Made by a program: the position numbers and the translations under genes. The notes under the pieces were generated by a model that did not search any database, had not been told where the DNA came from, and saw nothing but the letters and a program-made list of their open reading frames with translations. DNA of 64,000 nt from Lewinellaceae bacterium (GTDB taxonomy: Bacteria; Bacteroidota; Bacteroidia; Chitinophagales; Saprospiraceae). Where the stretch lies: assembly GCA_016708875.1 (NCBI GenBank), contig JADJFA010000002.1:124001-188000 (forward strand), read 5' to 3'. This document shows, one piece after another, positions 46,096 through 55,080 of the stretch; the stretch's first letter is position 1, and the number at the start of each line of letters is the position of its first letter.

Positions 46096-49000
46096 TTAGC
46101 GCTCCAACACAAACTTAGTCGCTACCTTTTCCCCACCCTCTGGGTGTACTACAAGGTAGTAAAGTCCATTGGCTAGCGTGCCATCAAGATTTATTTCAAG
46201 CCATTCATTTCCAGCCTCATATCGGCGATTTAAGACCAATTGGCCCTGTGCGTTCAGCACCTGAACTTGTGCCGAGTGACCCAGCCATTCGCTAAGATCT
46301 ACATACAGGACCCCATCTGTTGGGTTTGGCCGAATGGAGAATGTTGAACGCTCCGCATCCATCTCCTCACGCTCAAATCCTTCTTCCAACTTCGATCCGG
46401 CCCAAGGCTGCACAGGGCAGTAGAACGTATTGAGATAGGCTTCGAACGACTGGCCGTTTTTAAGCTTGGCGTTCATGTGGATGTAGTTATTCGGAAAGGA
46501 CTGTTGTGGCAGTCGTTGCTCCAACACGTCCGCCTGACCGTTGTTGATTCCTGTGCCCACTGAACGATACCGGGTAGAATAGAACGGAGAGGCATTCGGA
46601 TTGCGCACCAAATATTGATTTCCCGTGTTGGGCGCGGTGTAGATACTACCATTTACAGGCGTCACCCCAACAACGCCAGGTGGCAATTCGATCATCGCAT
46701 AATCCAATTCGGAAGCACAGAAGTTGGTTACACGAATGCGGAACCTTGGCTGATCAATGGAATCCAAACGGATATCAAGCAACTCGTACTTCATGCAACC
46801 AATATTCTTGATATCACAAGGTGCTGCGGACTGCAATACCGTAACATTGAAGCAGCAAGAAGTCTGGTTTCCACAAGTATTGCTGGCTTGATAACATACC
46901 TGGTTTAGCCCCAATCCAAAAGCACCTCCGCTTGGCTGTCCTTGCAGGAGACTCACGGTTGGAGCGGCGCCCGGACAATTGGTAGCCGTAGTGGGCGCAT
47001 TGTAGTTCACTGGAACGGTAGTAGCGGCAACTGGAAGTTGTACCGTCACGTTGGCTGGGCATTGGATGCTAAGCGTTGTGACAGTTGCTGTGAAGCAACA
47101 CGACTTGCTGTTACCACATGTATTAGTGGCTTCGTAACAAATGGTGTTCACGCCTGCTGCGAAATTCCCGCCAGATGCGAGTCCTTGTGTCAACTGAATC
47201 GCAGGAGTTCCATCGGGGCAGTTGGTAGTAACCGTTGGTTGAGCATAGTTTACTGGAACCGTGGCGGCATTGTTTGGAAGTGCGACCGTCAAATTGGGAG
47301 GACAAACCAGGTCAAGTGTGCTTACCAAGACCGTGAAACAACAATTGTCTACGTTGTTACAGGTATTGTTGGCTTCAAAGCAGACAGTAGTAAGCCCAGG
47401 TGGGAAGTTTCCTCCCGACGCAAGCCCTTGGGTCAAAGTGATCGTTGGCGGCGCTCCGGGGCAGTCAGTAGTGGCCGTAGGCTGGGCATAGTTCACTGGC
47501 ACGTTGCTGGCATTGTTGGGCAGCGCAACTGTCAGATTAGCAGGACATTGGAGGTCTAGCGTGGTTGGTATGAGTTCTAAGATATAGGTATTCAAAGAAT
47601 CGCAACCACCTGTAGTGGATGGAACTGTAAGCACTACCGTACCGGACTGTGTGTACGTTTGGCCTCCAAGGGTTACGGATTGGTTGGAATAGAACTGAAT
47701 CACGCGGGTAACCATTGGTGTAGGAAGCACGGTAACATCAAAACTGCCTTGCGTAGCGCATCCGTCCTGATTTACAGCAGCAACGGAGTAGCTTGTGCTT
47801 GCCGTAGGCTGGATCGTAACGGTACCGCAATCGGTACAACTTAGCCCACCAGCTGGTGTCCAGGTATACTGCACAAAGCCAGGTACACTTACGGTGGTGG
47901 ATTCGCCAGGGCACAGACTTAAATCCGGTAATTGAAGCTCAGGAATTTGGCTGAGCGTAATCTGCACGGCATCGTTAAGCACATTACCGCAGGCATCTGT
48001 CGCCGCAAGTTCGTAAAGACCCGTAGTAGTAGCACTGAATGTCTGGCCGGTAGAGCCGTCCTGCCATTGGTACGATACAAAACCGGTTCCGGCATCAAGT
48101 ACGATGGTGCTGTCATCACATACAAGAATATCTGGACCAAGATCAAGCGATGCAGGCTCATACAACTCCACCTTAATAAACGCGGTATCGCCGCAATCCA
48201 GCCCTTCATTGAGCACCAGAATGCCATTGTAAACGCCAAAATCAGGGAAATTGACTGTAATATCGAAATCCGTGCTATTTGTAAGAATGGTGCCATTCAA
48301 GTCAAAAATCCACTCAAAAGTCTGAATATTGGCCAATGGCAAACTCTCATTATTGATGGTAACGGTGGTCGTGCCATCGCACTTTCTGATGACATATTGC
48401 GAGGGGCCAGCCAGTTCGTCGTAATCAACCAAAGCGGTAACCTGTGGTGCACAAGGTGTAACGTTGAACTGAAAATCGCGGCGCGTAACGGACAACAATT
48501 GCCCATTCCGATATTCTTCAACACAAACGCCCACAACAAATTGTCCGTTCATCTGCGGTGTGCCGCTTATTACCCCGGTGGCCGGATTAATCTGGACAAC
48601 TGGATCGCCAGCCATCGGTGCACCTGCCGTATAGAGTGGAGTTGTAAAAGCAGCAAGGTCGAAAGGTGGAGGACAGGGCGGGCTGGGGAGTGGCGAATTA
48701 CAACCACCGCCAATATTGCCGCCGCCTAAGTAAGGTGCACAAAAGCTGTACACCAGCAGATCGCCGTCCGCATCTGTAACCGAGTAGTCTACCTCTAGTG
48801 GGTAGTTGTTGCAAATGAGCACCGGAGGGAAGTTGTTAAATACGGGGCTATTATTACACAATGTTTGTGCTAAAGGGGTGATTTCTACAGAGTACGTTGT
48901 CCCCGATCCGCCTGGGTCTATGATATTCGCAATTGCGTTGGTACGGCAGCAGCGTTGATAGACTATAAAATAACTTTGGTTGCTCACTGGCAACACGCTC

Positions 49001-49350
49001 TCCCAAGTGTAGACGCCTTCCTGCACGCAAATTTCGGGGAGGTTGCCAATACAATCAGGTTCGTTTACTGTAATGTCCTGGAATGAAGCCAGCGAGATCT
49101 GGAAGTCATCAAAAAGCGTGTTGGACTGTTCGGTGCCTCGGTAAATGGCGATGTTGGCTGGATCATCGAAGGACACTTGGCCGTTGATACAATCCACATA
49201 AACCTTCATCGTGAAGCGATAAAGTTTTCCGTTGCCGGAGTTGCCAAGGCATTCATAAGTCATGCCACCGCCCACTATATGGGTGGCAAACAATTCGCCG
49301 GCAGCTAAAAAAAGCAAGGCGAAAATTAGGGTCTTCTTGATTGCAAACAT
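46096..49350 (-). CDS. Large secreted surface protein with HYR repeats and T9SS sorting domain
   Basis: 1084 residues. Signal peptide (IFALLFLAAGELFATHIV). The N-terminal ~300 residues are the gliding/adhesin-like region beginning HIVGGGMTYECLGNSG, followed by Ig/PKD-like domains (about 310-590). Three near-identical HYR modules (~80 residues each, about 600-850) share LxCPxNLTVxLPNNA, VPVNYAQPT, CFEANNTC and CCFTVxV patterns. The C-terminus (FSIRPNPTDGVLYVDLSEWL through KVATKFVLER) is a type A T9SS sorting signal. It is probably a cell-surface adhesin or matrix component. The HYR copies vary mainly in short loops. Confidence 0.9.
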   Translation of the reverse strand: MFAIKKTLIFALLFLAAGELFATHIVGGGMTYECLGNSGNGKLYRFTMKVYVDCINGQVSFDDPANIAIYRGTEQSNTLFDDFQISLASFQDITVNEPDCIGNLPEICVQEGVYTWESVLPVSNQSYFIVYQRCCRTNAIANIIDPGGSGTTYSVEITPLAQTLCNNSPVFNNFPPVLICNNYPLEVDYSVTDADGDLLVYSFCAPYLGGGNIGGGCNSPLPSPPCPPPFDLAAFTTPLYTAGAPMAGDPVVQINPATGVISGTPQMNGQFVVGVCVEEYRNGQLLSVTRRDFQFNVTPCAPQVTALVDYDELAGPSQYVIRKCDGTTTVTINNESLPLANIQTFEWIFDLNGTILTNSTDFDITVNFPDFGVYNGILVLNEGLDCGDTAFIKVELYEPASLDLGPDILVCDDSTIVLDAGTGFVSYQWQDGSTGQTFSATTTGLYELAATDACGNVLNDAVQITLSQIPELQLPDLSLCPGESTTVSVPGFVQYTWTPAGGLSCTDCGTVTIQPTASTSYSVAAVNQDGCATQGSFDVTVLPTPMVTRVIQFYSNQSVTLGGQTYTQSGTVVLTVPSTTGGCDSLNTYILELIPTTLDLQCPANLTVALPNNASNVPVNYAQPTATTDCPGAPPTITLTQGLASGGNFPPGLTTVCFEANNTCNNVDNCCFTVLVSTLDLVCPPNLTVALPNNAATVPVNYAQPTVTTNCPDGTPAIQLTQGLASGGNFAAGVNTICYEATNTCGNSKSCCFTATVTTLSIQCPANVTVQLPVAATTVPVNYNAPTTATNCPGAAPTVSLLQGQPSGGAFGLGLNQVCYQASNTCGNQTSCCFNVTVLQSAAPCDIKNIGCMKYELLDIRLDSIDQPRFRIRVTNFCASELDYAMIELPPGVVGVTPVNGSIYTAPNTGNQYLVRNPNASPFYSTRYRSVGTGINNGQADVLEQRLPQQSFPNNYIHMNAKLKNGQSFEAYLNTFYCPVQPWAGSKLEEGFEREEMDAERSTFSIRPNPTDGVLYVDLSEWLGHSAQVQVLNAQGQLVLNRRYEAGNEWLEINLDGTLANGLYYLVVHPEGGEKVATKFVLER

Positions 49351-49412
49351 GCTGAAAAGTAGTTGAGTGATAGTTTTGATTTTAATTCATGAAGGGGGGA
49401 ACAAATTAATAA

Positions 49413-49441
49413 GAGCCTGACTTCTGGATGAAGTCAGGCTC
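49413..49441 (-). terminator. Terminator hairpin
   Basis: GAGCCTGACT and AGTCAGGCTC with a 9-nt loop, followed on the minus strand by a T-rich stretch. It lies downstream of the glycoside-hydrolase-like gene. Confidence 0.8.
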
Positions 49442-49514
49442 GAAAGTAGAAGATGTGTTTTACCAGAGCGGAGCAAATGCGGCTTTTGATAAATAGAAGA
49501 CAATTTAAGCCACT

Positions 49515-52500
49515 TTAGACCCGTTCCCAGAGCACCCACTTAACTTCTATTCCTGTTTGCATGGATAAGAAGTAAATCCCTGGAGGAAAATCGCTCGTAT
49601 CAATTTCCAATTGCTGTTGGTCTTCCAAATTCGAAATATTTCGGGTAGAAATGCATTGCCCGGATGGCGTAACGATTCGCAAAGTAGCCTGAGCCATTGC
49701 TTTGCCAGAATATGTCAGCAGCAAATGATCCATGCCAGGGTTGGGCGCAACAGAAAATCGGAAGGATTCCGAAGTATTGCTTGAATAGGCTTCACTACGT
49801 TCTCCAATTTCGGGGTCTGCTACATTGAAACCTTCCACACAAGGCACGGTTTGCCCAGAGCATAAGGCGGAGGCGGAGGTCAAGTCCACAGGGCTTGGGT
49901 AAGTATTTGTCCAACAGTAGTACAATCTGAGTGTTTGGGTAATGCCGTCGCTGGCCCTAACATGCCAGTCCAAAGAACTGTCGTCCACATAGTGCATGAT
50001 TGCGAAAAAAGTCGAAGGATTTAAGGCAACTCCATTGAGCATACACAAAGGGATATGGAGTCCATTTGTAGGCAATTCGGTCAAGGCTATTATTTGGTTG
50101 GTCACTACCTGAGCGAGCACAATTTCATAAAAATAGTCCCCTGTAGGGTTACAAACTGCCATATTATGTGAGATGCGCTGAAAGGATACAATGTTCGGAC
50201 AAGCGTTTGAAAAAACGGTAATTGCCACGGAATGCGTAAATTCAAACTCGGTACAAGCGCTTCGTTTGGCAGCACGCCTGTAATAAGTGGTCACCGTAAG
50301 GCTTGGTGGATTGTAATTCAGCGCTGTGGCGCCAGGGATATCCACGAAAAGGAGGTTGTCCGTAGATTGCTGCCATTGATATTCCAGGTTACCACCGCTG
50401 CCGCCACTGGCCTCCATGCCATTGGCGATTTGATCAGGATCAAACGGGCTGTTACCACTACTGTTTACTGGCCCGACAATGCTCCCCGGGTCGGTGATAT
50501 CAATGCATACTGTACAGGGAATTAAACGAATAAAGGCTGGACTCCGCCTGATGGCAGTAAGAACGGTGAGGCCGCACTCCATCATGTTAGCCGCTGTGAA
50601 GGATTGCCCTGGGAATGTGCTTTCTGCAAATGTTTGGGCCAGCGTCGTATCAACTTTATAATTTTCAGGCAAGGAGCCTTGCCAGTTTACTACCTTATTA
50701 AGGGAAATATCTTCGTTGATATTGGCATCGTTTGTCTGTTGTGGCGACCAAAACACAAGGTAAGGTTCCGTGCTATCGGGCTTTGCGATCAGGAACACGT
50801 ACGCATCGGCATCTTCCACCAGGGCTTTGTAAAAGACATGGTCACCAAAGCGGGACTTCAAGTCCAGCATTCCATACCAAGCAGGTTTGGCAGTCGCGCC
50901 GTGTGCTTCAATAGGAGAAGCCCAGGCACTGTTGGCGGGGTGCGTACCCAACCTCCAAAAACCCGAGCTGTTGTACAAGCCATTGTAATATTGGTCGCTC
51001 GGCCTTGCTACGTCAAATGCATTGTAAAAAAACACTTTTTCGAAGTGGTACCGGCTGTGCATCAATAATCCCCGCAAAAGGTAGGCCGCGTGGGTCTTCT
51101 CCCCACCCCGGTTTCAGGATTACTGTCGTATCCGTACTCACTAGACCATAATTGCGTGGTGTTCAAGACGCCATTTGCACTGTTTTTATTTGCATCCAGC
51201 CAGGCAGCCAGGTTCCGAATTTGCCAGCCTTCCGAGTTGGGGTCTTCTGGGTATGTCCATTGGGTTGTTCCTGGCTTAAAACTGTAAGGGTGACAATCCA
51301 CAGCATCCAAATCTTTCAAAAAATCACAATCTGCAACTTCTAAATAGTCTCCAATAAAATCATGGCGTTCGAGTGCTCCACCGCAATTTGAAAAATCGCG
51401 CAGGATTGAATTGCAATTGTTGTCGCGGTAGGCTTGAAAAGCGCCCGCGACCAATTTCATTTTCCATCCACCGGCAGATTTTTCGCCGTATTTGTTGATA
51501 AACGCACTTCTGGCTCCTAGTAAAAGGCTGTGATAGTCGGCTTTCACAGGATAATCCCAAAGTTCGTTTCCTACCTGGAAGTTTGAAACAAGAATCTGCG
51601 TACCCGATCCGTTGGCGGGCGCAAATTCGTCAATGAACTTTTTGGTGTAGTTCTCAAAAGAGCCCATTATGCCCGCAGGCCCAGCGTCCGACCAATCGCT
51701 TTCCTTGTAGATTTTCTCTTTCCATGTTTGAGGCGTGTATTGCAGGAGTTCCGTTGCGCCTGTGATACTGCCAAATCCATGCGTTTGGCGGTAGAGCGTG
51801 TACAAACCTTTGTTGTAGCCAGTGTGGGCGGGGGTTCCTTCCGGGTTGGTATCTTTTGGCTTAATGTTCTGCTCCTATAACTCTGCAAGGAATTGTCAAA
51901 ATCTTCATCCATGGTATGAAAATTCCTCAATTGAGTGGTAAGCTGGGTAATTTGGTTGCTGTCTTCATTTTGATAAGACCGAAATACGAGTCCACCATCA
52001 TTTACACCAATCATAGAGCCAAATGAAAACGGGCTTGGGGTGTTGAGTTTTTGGTTGAGCAACAATATCTCATTGGCGCTCAGGTTTTTACCAGCATTTT
52101 TATTGGCAAGGCAAGGCCCCGTTTGTTGACCCGTTGTAAATGAAGTCGGGGCTGAAAAACCGCTGGTTCCACCATTGCAAACAGCCTGAATTTGGACCTG
52201 ATAGTGGGTCGAGGGCGCCAAGGGTGGGTCTAATAGATAATTGGAGGGTATGATATTGCTGCCCGAGTTGATCCAATTACCAGTCATACCTGTTCTGTAA
52301 TCCAGGTTGTACCCTGTTACGCCCATCGCGGCAGGCAATTCCACGAAGGCGCTGGTGTTATTAGCGGTTACCACAGGAGCGGCGGGAGTTGCACAAGGGT
52401 CTCCAACTGTAACGGTGTGTCTTTGATAATCTCCTGCTGTGGCGCTGCAATTGCGCTTTATTTCCACTTGATACACTCCGGACGATAATCCTGTAATTAT

Positions 52501-53022
52501 AAATGCAGGGCTTTGAATTGTTAAAGCCCCAGCGGGAATCAGCCAATCGCCCGAATCACCGAGCCGATATCGGATGGTGTGGCTTCCTGTACTAGCCCAC
52601 TGGAGGCTGATGTCGGAGGCTCCGGAACTGACTACTACCCCTGATGGTGGGTTGTTGCACAATCCCGAGCTGTTGATGGTTGCGCCACTAATAGCGGTGC
52701 TCCAGTCTGAAGTCGAACTGCCACATTTAGAGCGAATTTGGAGGGCGTAGGTCATGTTTTTACGAAGCCCCCTCAACGTTAAAGGTGCTGGCCCACAATC
52801 ATCTACGATGGTTTTGTCACCGGAGGCATCGTTCTCCCAATATCGAATCTGGTATTGGGTTGCTCCAGCTACTGGTTGCCATTTGAGCACCAGGGCTGTG
52901 GAAGTTTGTGGTGGAACCAACCAGATGGTGGGTGGAGGATCGCACTGAGCAAAAGCGAGATGGGATCCGAGCAGCAGCATAGATATACCTATCCATGGCT
53001 GGAAAAGTTGCTTAAGATTCAA
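49515..53022 (-). CDS. Secreted clan GH-A-like glycoside hydrolase with FN3 domains and T9SS sorting domain (two frameshifts)
   Basis: Three consecutive minus-strand frames form one ~1169-residue protein. The breaks are single lost bases at about 51874 (restoring SYREQNIKPKDTNPEG) and in the run 51101-51104 (restoring TGVGEKTHAAYLLRG). Order: signal peptide; three fibronectin type III domains (about 25-310); a TIM-barrel-like domain with NFQVGNELW (Asn-Glu acid/base signature of clan GH-A) and LWSSEYGYDS (likely nucleophile Glu); an Ig-like region; and a type A T9SS sorting domain (FSVAPNPGMDHLLLTYSG through GIYFLSMQTG). It probably degrades polysaccharide at the surface; the substrate is unknown. 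Confidence 0.82.
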
Positions 53023-53187
53023 AACGAAGGAAGAATTAAAGTGTGATTAAAAAGAGTCAAGAGATGCGCCAAACGCTTTCTCTGCTGGGACAAATATAGA
53101 AAATATTTTTTTTATGCTAAATTGTAGTAAAAATGGGGGGGGGGGATTCTTTCAATTGAGGCATGACCATCCTTACCTTTTTTGATT
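53023..53187. other. Intergenic region with a long G homopolymer
   Basis: AT-rich leader side of the secreted hydrolase gene. A run of about ten Gs near 53134-53143 is unusual for this genome and prone to read errors or phase variation. No gene is seen. Confidence 0.4.
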
Positions 53188-53188
53188 C

Positions 53189-53236
53189 ATTTTAATACTC
53201 TTTAATTCTTTGGCCTACTGGCTCCCCTGACCTTTG
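53189..53236 (+). promoter_or_regulatory. Peptide-array promoter P1
   Basis: The upstream block TTTTAATACT is followed by TTTGG (TTTG 53209-53212), then 16 nt, then GACCTTTG (53229-53236) and GTACCATCAAA. The same architecture recurs at 54781-54827 and 60838-60881. GACnTTTG differs from the -7 consensus TAnnTTTG in one defined base. Transcription would begin almost at the first repeated RNA element. Confidence 0.75.
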
Positions 53237-53311
53237 TACCATCAAAGAACAACAGGCGCAGCCGAAAACCTGAAACAGAGTAGGCATTCAAAATCAACAA
53301 CAAACAAAGTC

Positions 53312-53371
53312 ATGAAAAAACTGAGCAAAGGCCAAACGGCCAGCATCAACGGAGGCGGACTCAACCCTTGA
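53312..53371 (+). CDS. Peptide precursor 1 (altered core tail)
   Basis: 19 codons. The leader of 15 residues ends in INGG; the core as read is GLNP. Compared with the other copies, two extra bases (AACCC for ACC) shift the end; without them the core would be GLTLN followed by TAA, matching the family. It is either a diverged copy or two homopolymer errors. Confidence 0.75.
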   Translation: MKKLSKGQTASINGGGLNP

Positions 53372-53450
53372 ACTAATTCCCACGCAAACAACAGGCGCAG
53401 CCGAAAACCTGAAACAGAGTAGGCATTCAAAATCAACAACAAACAAAGTC

Positions 53451-53513
53451 ATGAAAAAACTGAGCAAAGGCCAAACGGCCAGCATCAACGGAGGCGGAGT
53501 CACTTTGAACTAA
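53451..53513 (+). CDS. Peptide precursor 2, predicted core GVTLN
   Basis: 20 codons. The leader MKKLSKGQTASINGG has the double-glycine spacing (L4, S5, Q8, I12, G14, G15), so the C39 exporter should cut after residue 15. No Shine-Dalgarno is visible; an A-rich AACAAAGTC precedes the ATG, as in the other copies. Confidence 0.85.
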   Translation: MKKLSKGQTASINGGGVTLN

Positions 53514-53609
53514 TTCCCTCGCATAACAACAGGCGCAGCCGAAAACCTGAAACAGAGTAGGCAATCACCATGCCTCCCGGCAGGCAGGCATTCAACAATA
53601 AACGAAGTC

Positions 53610-53672
53610 ATGAAAAAATTGAGCAAAGGCCAAACAGCAAGCATCAACGGCGGCGGATTCACCGTGAACTAA
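53610..53672 (+). CDS. Peptide precursor 3, predicted core GFTVN
   Basis: 20 codons with the standard leader. The spacer carries a 22-bp palindromic insertion (53570-53591) upstream of the ATG. Confidence 0.85.
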   Translation: MKKLSKGQTASINGGGFTVN

Positions 53673-53763
53673 TTCTTTCGCAAAACAACAGGGGATGCCG
53701 AAAACCTGGAAAGAGAGGCGGTCACCACCCCCGGCAGGCAGGCATTCAACAACAAACAAAGTC

Positions 53764-53825
53764 ATGAAAAATTGAGCAAAGGCCAAACGGCCAGCATCAA
53801 CGGAGGCAGTATTAAATGGAATTAA
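53764..53825 (+). pseudogene. Peptide precursor 4, frameshifted after MK
   Basis: The start reads ATG followed by five As, where all other intact copies with this start have six, giving a stop after three codons. Restored, it encodes the standard leader and the core SIKWN. Its upstream element is also degenerate, so decay is possible, but a one-base A-run error fits the rest of the window. Confidence 0.8.
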
Positions 53826-53902
53826 CAATTCCCAAACAATACCCAGGCGCCGCCGAAAACCTGAAAAAGAGTAGGCATTCATAATCAACAATAAACGAAG
53901 TC

Positions 53903-53965
53903 ATGAAAAAACTGAGCAAAGGCCAAACGGCCAGCATCAACGGCGGTGGGATCTCCTTGAACTAA
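53903..53965 (+). CDS. Peptide precursor 5, predicted core GISLN
   Basis: 20 codons with the standard 15-residue leader. The preceding element has a small variation (CCAGGCGCCGCCG). Confidence 0.85.
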   Translation: MKKLSKGQTASINGGGISLN

Positions 53966-54040
53966 TTCCATCACAAAACAACAGGCGCAGCCGAAAACCT
54001 AAATCAGAGTAGGCATTCATAATCAACAATAAACGAAGTC

Positions 54041-54103
54041 ATGAAAAAATTGAGCAAAGGCCAAACAGCCAGCATCAACGGCGGAGGGTTCACCGTGAAC
54101 TAA
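54041..54103 (+). CDS. Peptide precursor 6, predicted core GFTVN
   Basis: 20 codons. The protein is identical to precursor 3 but the gene has different synonymous codons (for example GGAGGG for GGCGGA), so it is an old duplicate kept by selection and not a recent copy. Confidence 0.85.
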   Translation: MKKLSKGQTASINGGGFTVN

Positions 54104-54177
54104 TTTCCTTGCAAAACAACAGGCGCAGCCGAAAACCTGAAACAGAGTAGGCAGTCACCCTTAATAGCAAAAAAGTC

Positions 54178-54240
54178 ATGAAAAAATTGAGCAAAGGCCA
54201 AACGGCCACGATCAATGGCGGTGGATGGACCTTAAACTAA
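54178..54240 (+). CDS. Peptide precursor 7, predicted core GWTLN
   Basis: 20 codons. The leader has TATI instead of TASI, a conservative change. The spacer is shorter than in most copies. Confidence 0.85.
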   Translation: MKKLSKGQTATINGGGWTLN

Positions 54241-54341
54241 GAGCATCCACCTAACCAACAACAGGCGCAGCCAAAAACCTGAAACAGAGTAGGCATTCAC
54301 CATGCCTCCCGGCAGGCAGGCATTCAACAACAAACGAAGTC

Positions 54342-54404
54342 ATGAAAAAACTGAGCAAAGGCCAAACGGCCAGCATCAATGGCGGTGGGGTCACTCTCCA
54401 ATAA
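54342..54404 (+). CDS. Peptide precursor 8, predicted core GVTLQ
   Basis: 20 codons. This is the first copy whose last residue is Gln instead of Asn. The 22-bp palindromic insertion is present upstream (54302-54323). Confidence 0.85.
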   Translation: MKKLSKGQTASINGGGVTLQ

Positions 54405-54501
54405 AACCGCTCGATTTTTAACAGGCGCAGCCGAAAACCTGGATCAGAGTAGGCAGTCACCATGCCTCCCGGCAGGCAGGCATTCAACAACAAACGAAGT
54501 C

Positions 54502-54564
54502 ATGAAAAAACTGAGCAAAGGCCAAACGGCCAACATCAATGGCGGAGGGATCAGTCTTCAATAA
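54502..54564 (+). CDS. Peptide precursor 9, predicted core GISLQ
   Basis: 20 codons. Leader variant TANI. The 22-bp palindrome lies at 54462-54483. Confidence 0.85.
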   Translation: MKKLSKGQTANINGGGISLQ

Positions 54565-54660
54565 TCTACCGAACCATAAACAGGCGCAGCCGAAAACCTG
54601 AAACAAAGTAGGCAGTCACCATGCCTCCCGGCAGGCAGGCATTCAACAACAAACGAAGTC

Positions 54661-54723
54661 ATGAAAAAACTGAGCAAATGCCAAACAGCCAGTATTAATG
54701 GAGGTGGAATTCAACTTCAATAA
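54661..54723 (+). CDS. Peptide precursor 10, predicted core GIQLQ
   Basis: 20 codons. The leader has Cys at position 7 (GGC to TGC), the only Cys among all precursors. Last gene before the 54727-54762 terminator. The 22-bp palindrome lies at 54621-54642. Confidence 0.85.
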   Translation: MKKLSKCQTASINGGGIQLQ

Positions 54724-54726
54724 TAT

Positions 54727-54762
54727 GTGCCGGACGGACGCTTAGTCTCGCCGGCACTTTTT
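54727..54762 (+). terminator. Terminator closing the first sub-array
   Basis: GTGCCGG (54727-54733) and CCGGCAC (54751-54757) form a stem followed by TTTTT. It separates precursors 1-10 from precursor 11. Confidence 0.85.
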
Positions 54763-54780
54763 GTAATCATTATTGAGGCT

Positions 54781-54827
54781 TTTTAATACTTATTTACCTT
54801 TTGGCTTCCCATTGCCCAAGACATTTG
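54781..54827 (+). promoter_or_regulatory. Peptide-array promoter P2
   Basis: TTTTAATACT, then TTTG at 54800-54803, 16 nt, then GACATTTG at 54820-54827 and TATTATCAAA. It would start a transcript carrying precursor 11 and, by read-through of the 55014-55049 hairpin, the enzyme and export genes. Confidence 0.75.
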
Positions 54828-54898
54828 TATTATCAAACACAGGCGCAGCCGAAAACCTGGAACAGAGTAGGCAGTCACCAACTTTAATAAACAAAGTC

Positions 54899-54961
54899 AT
54901 GAAAAAACTGAGCAAAGGCCAAACGGCCACGGTCAATGGCGGAGGAATTAAACTTCAATAA
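54899..54961 (+). CDS. Peptide precursor 11, predicted core GIKLQ
   Basis: 20 codons. Leader variant TATV (Val at the -4 position). It has its own promoter (P2) and is the only precursor immediately upstream of the biosynthetic genes. Confidence 0.85.
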   Translation: MKKLSKGQTATVNGGGIKLQ

Positions 54962-55013
54962 ACCTACTAACAACAAACAGGCGCAGCCTAAAACCTGGAA
55001 TAGAAACCGCCTA

Positions 55014-55049
55014 AAACTTCCCGAAAGTTTTAAAACTTTCGGGAAGTTT
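55014..55049. terminator. 17-bp perfect hairpin before the synthetase gene
   Basis: AAACTTCCCGAAAGTTT and its exact complement are separated by TA. It is placed between an orphan RNA element and the synthetase start, where partial termination would make much more precursor than enzyme mRNA. Confidence 0.75.
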
Positions 55050-55080
55050 GCTTAAATTGAAATCAGAAGCATCTACAATT

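Larger units (their letters stand above)
53251..55010 (+). repeat. Transcribed ~35-40-nt element repeated 12 times before/among the peptide genes (array 1)
   Basis: The core ACAGGCGCAGCCGAAAACCT continues GAAACAGAGTAGGCA and precedes every precursor of array 1. Starts are near 53251, 53390, 53528, 53687 (degenerate), 53841, 53980, 54117, 54258, 54420, 54579 and 54838, plus an orphan at 54978 with no gene after it. GCC/GGC and CCT/AGG could pair, giving a small fold. It is inside the transcript, also directly after each promoter, so it is a 5'-leader-type element and not a promoter. It may be an RNA processing or translation-control site, or a recombination unit. Confidence 0.8.

Noticed and set aside
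53570..53767. 65-codon frame through two precursor spacers
   Set aside because: It is created by the palindromic insertion and reads the precursor sequence in the wrong frame.
53251..54960. CRISPR-like array of repeats
   Set aside because: Repeat spacing is irregular (about 130-160 nt and more), the units contain conserved start-to-stop reading frames, spacers are not unique foreign-like sequences, and no cas genes are present.
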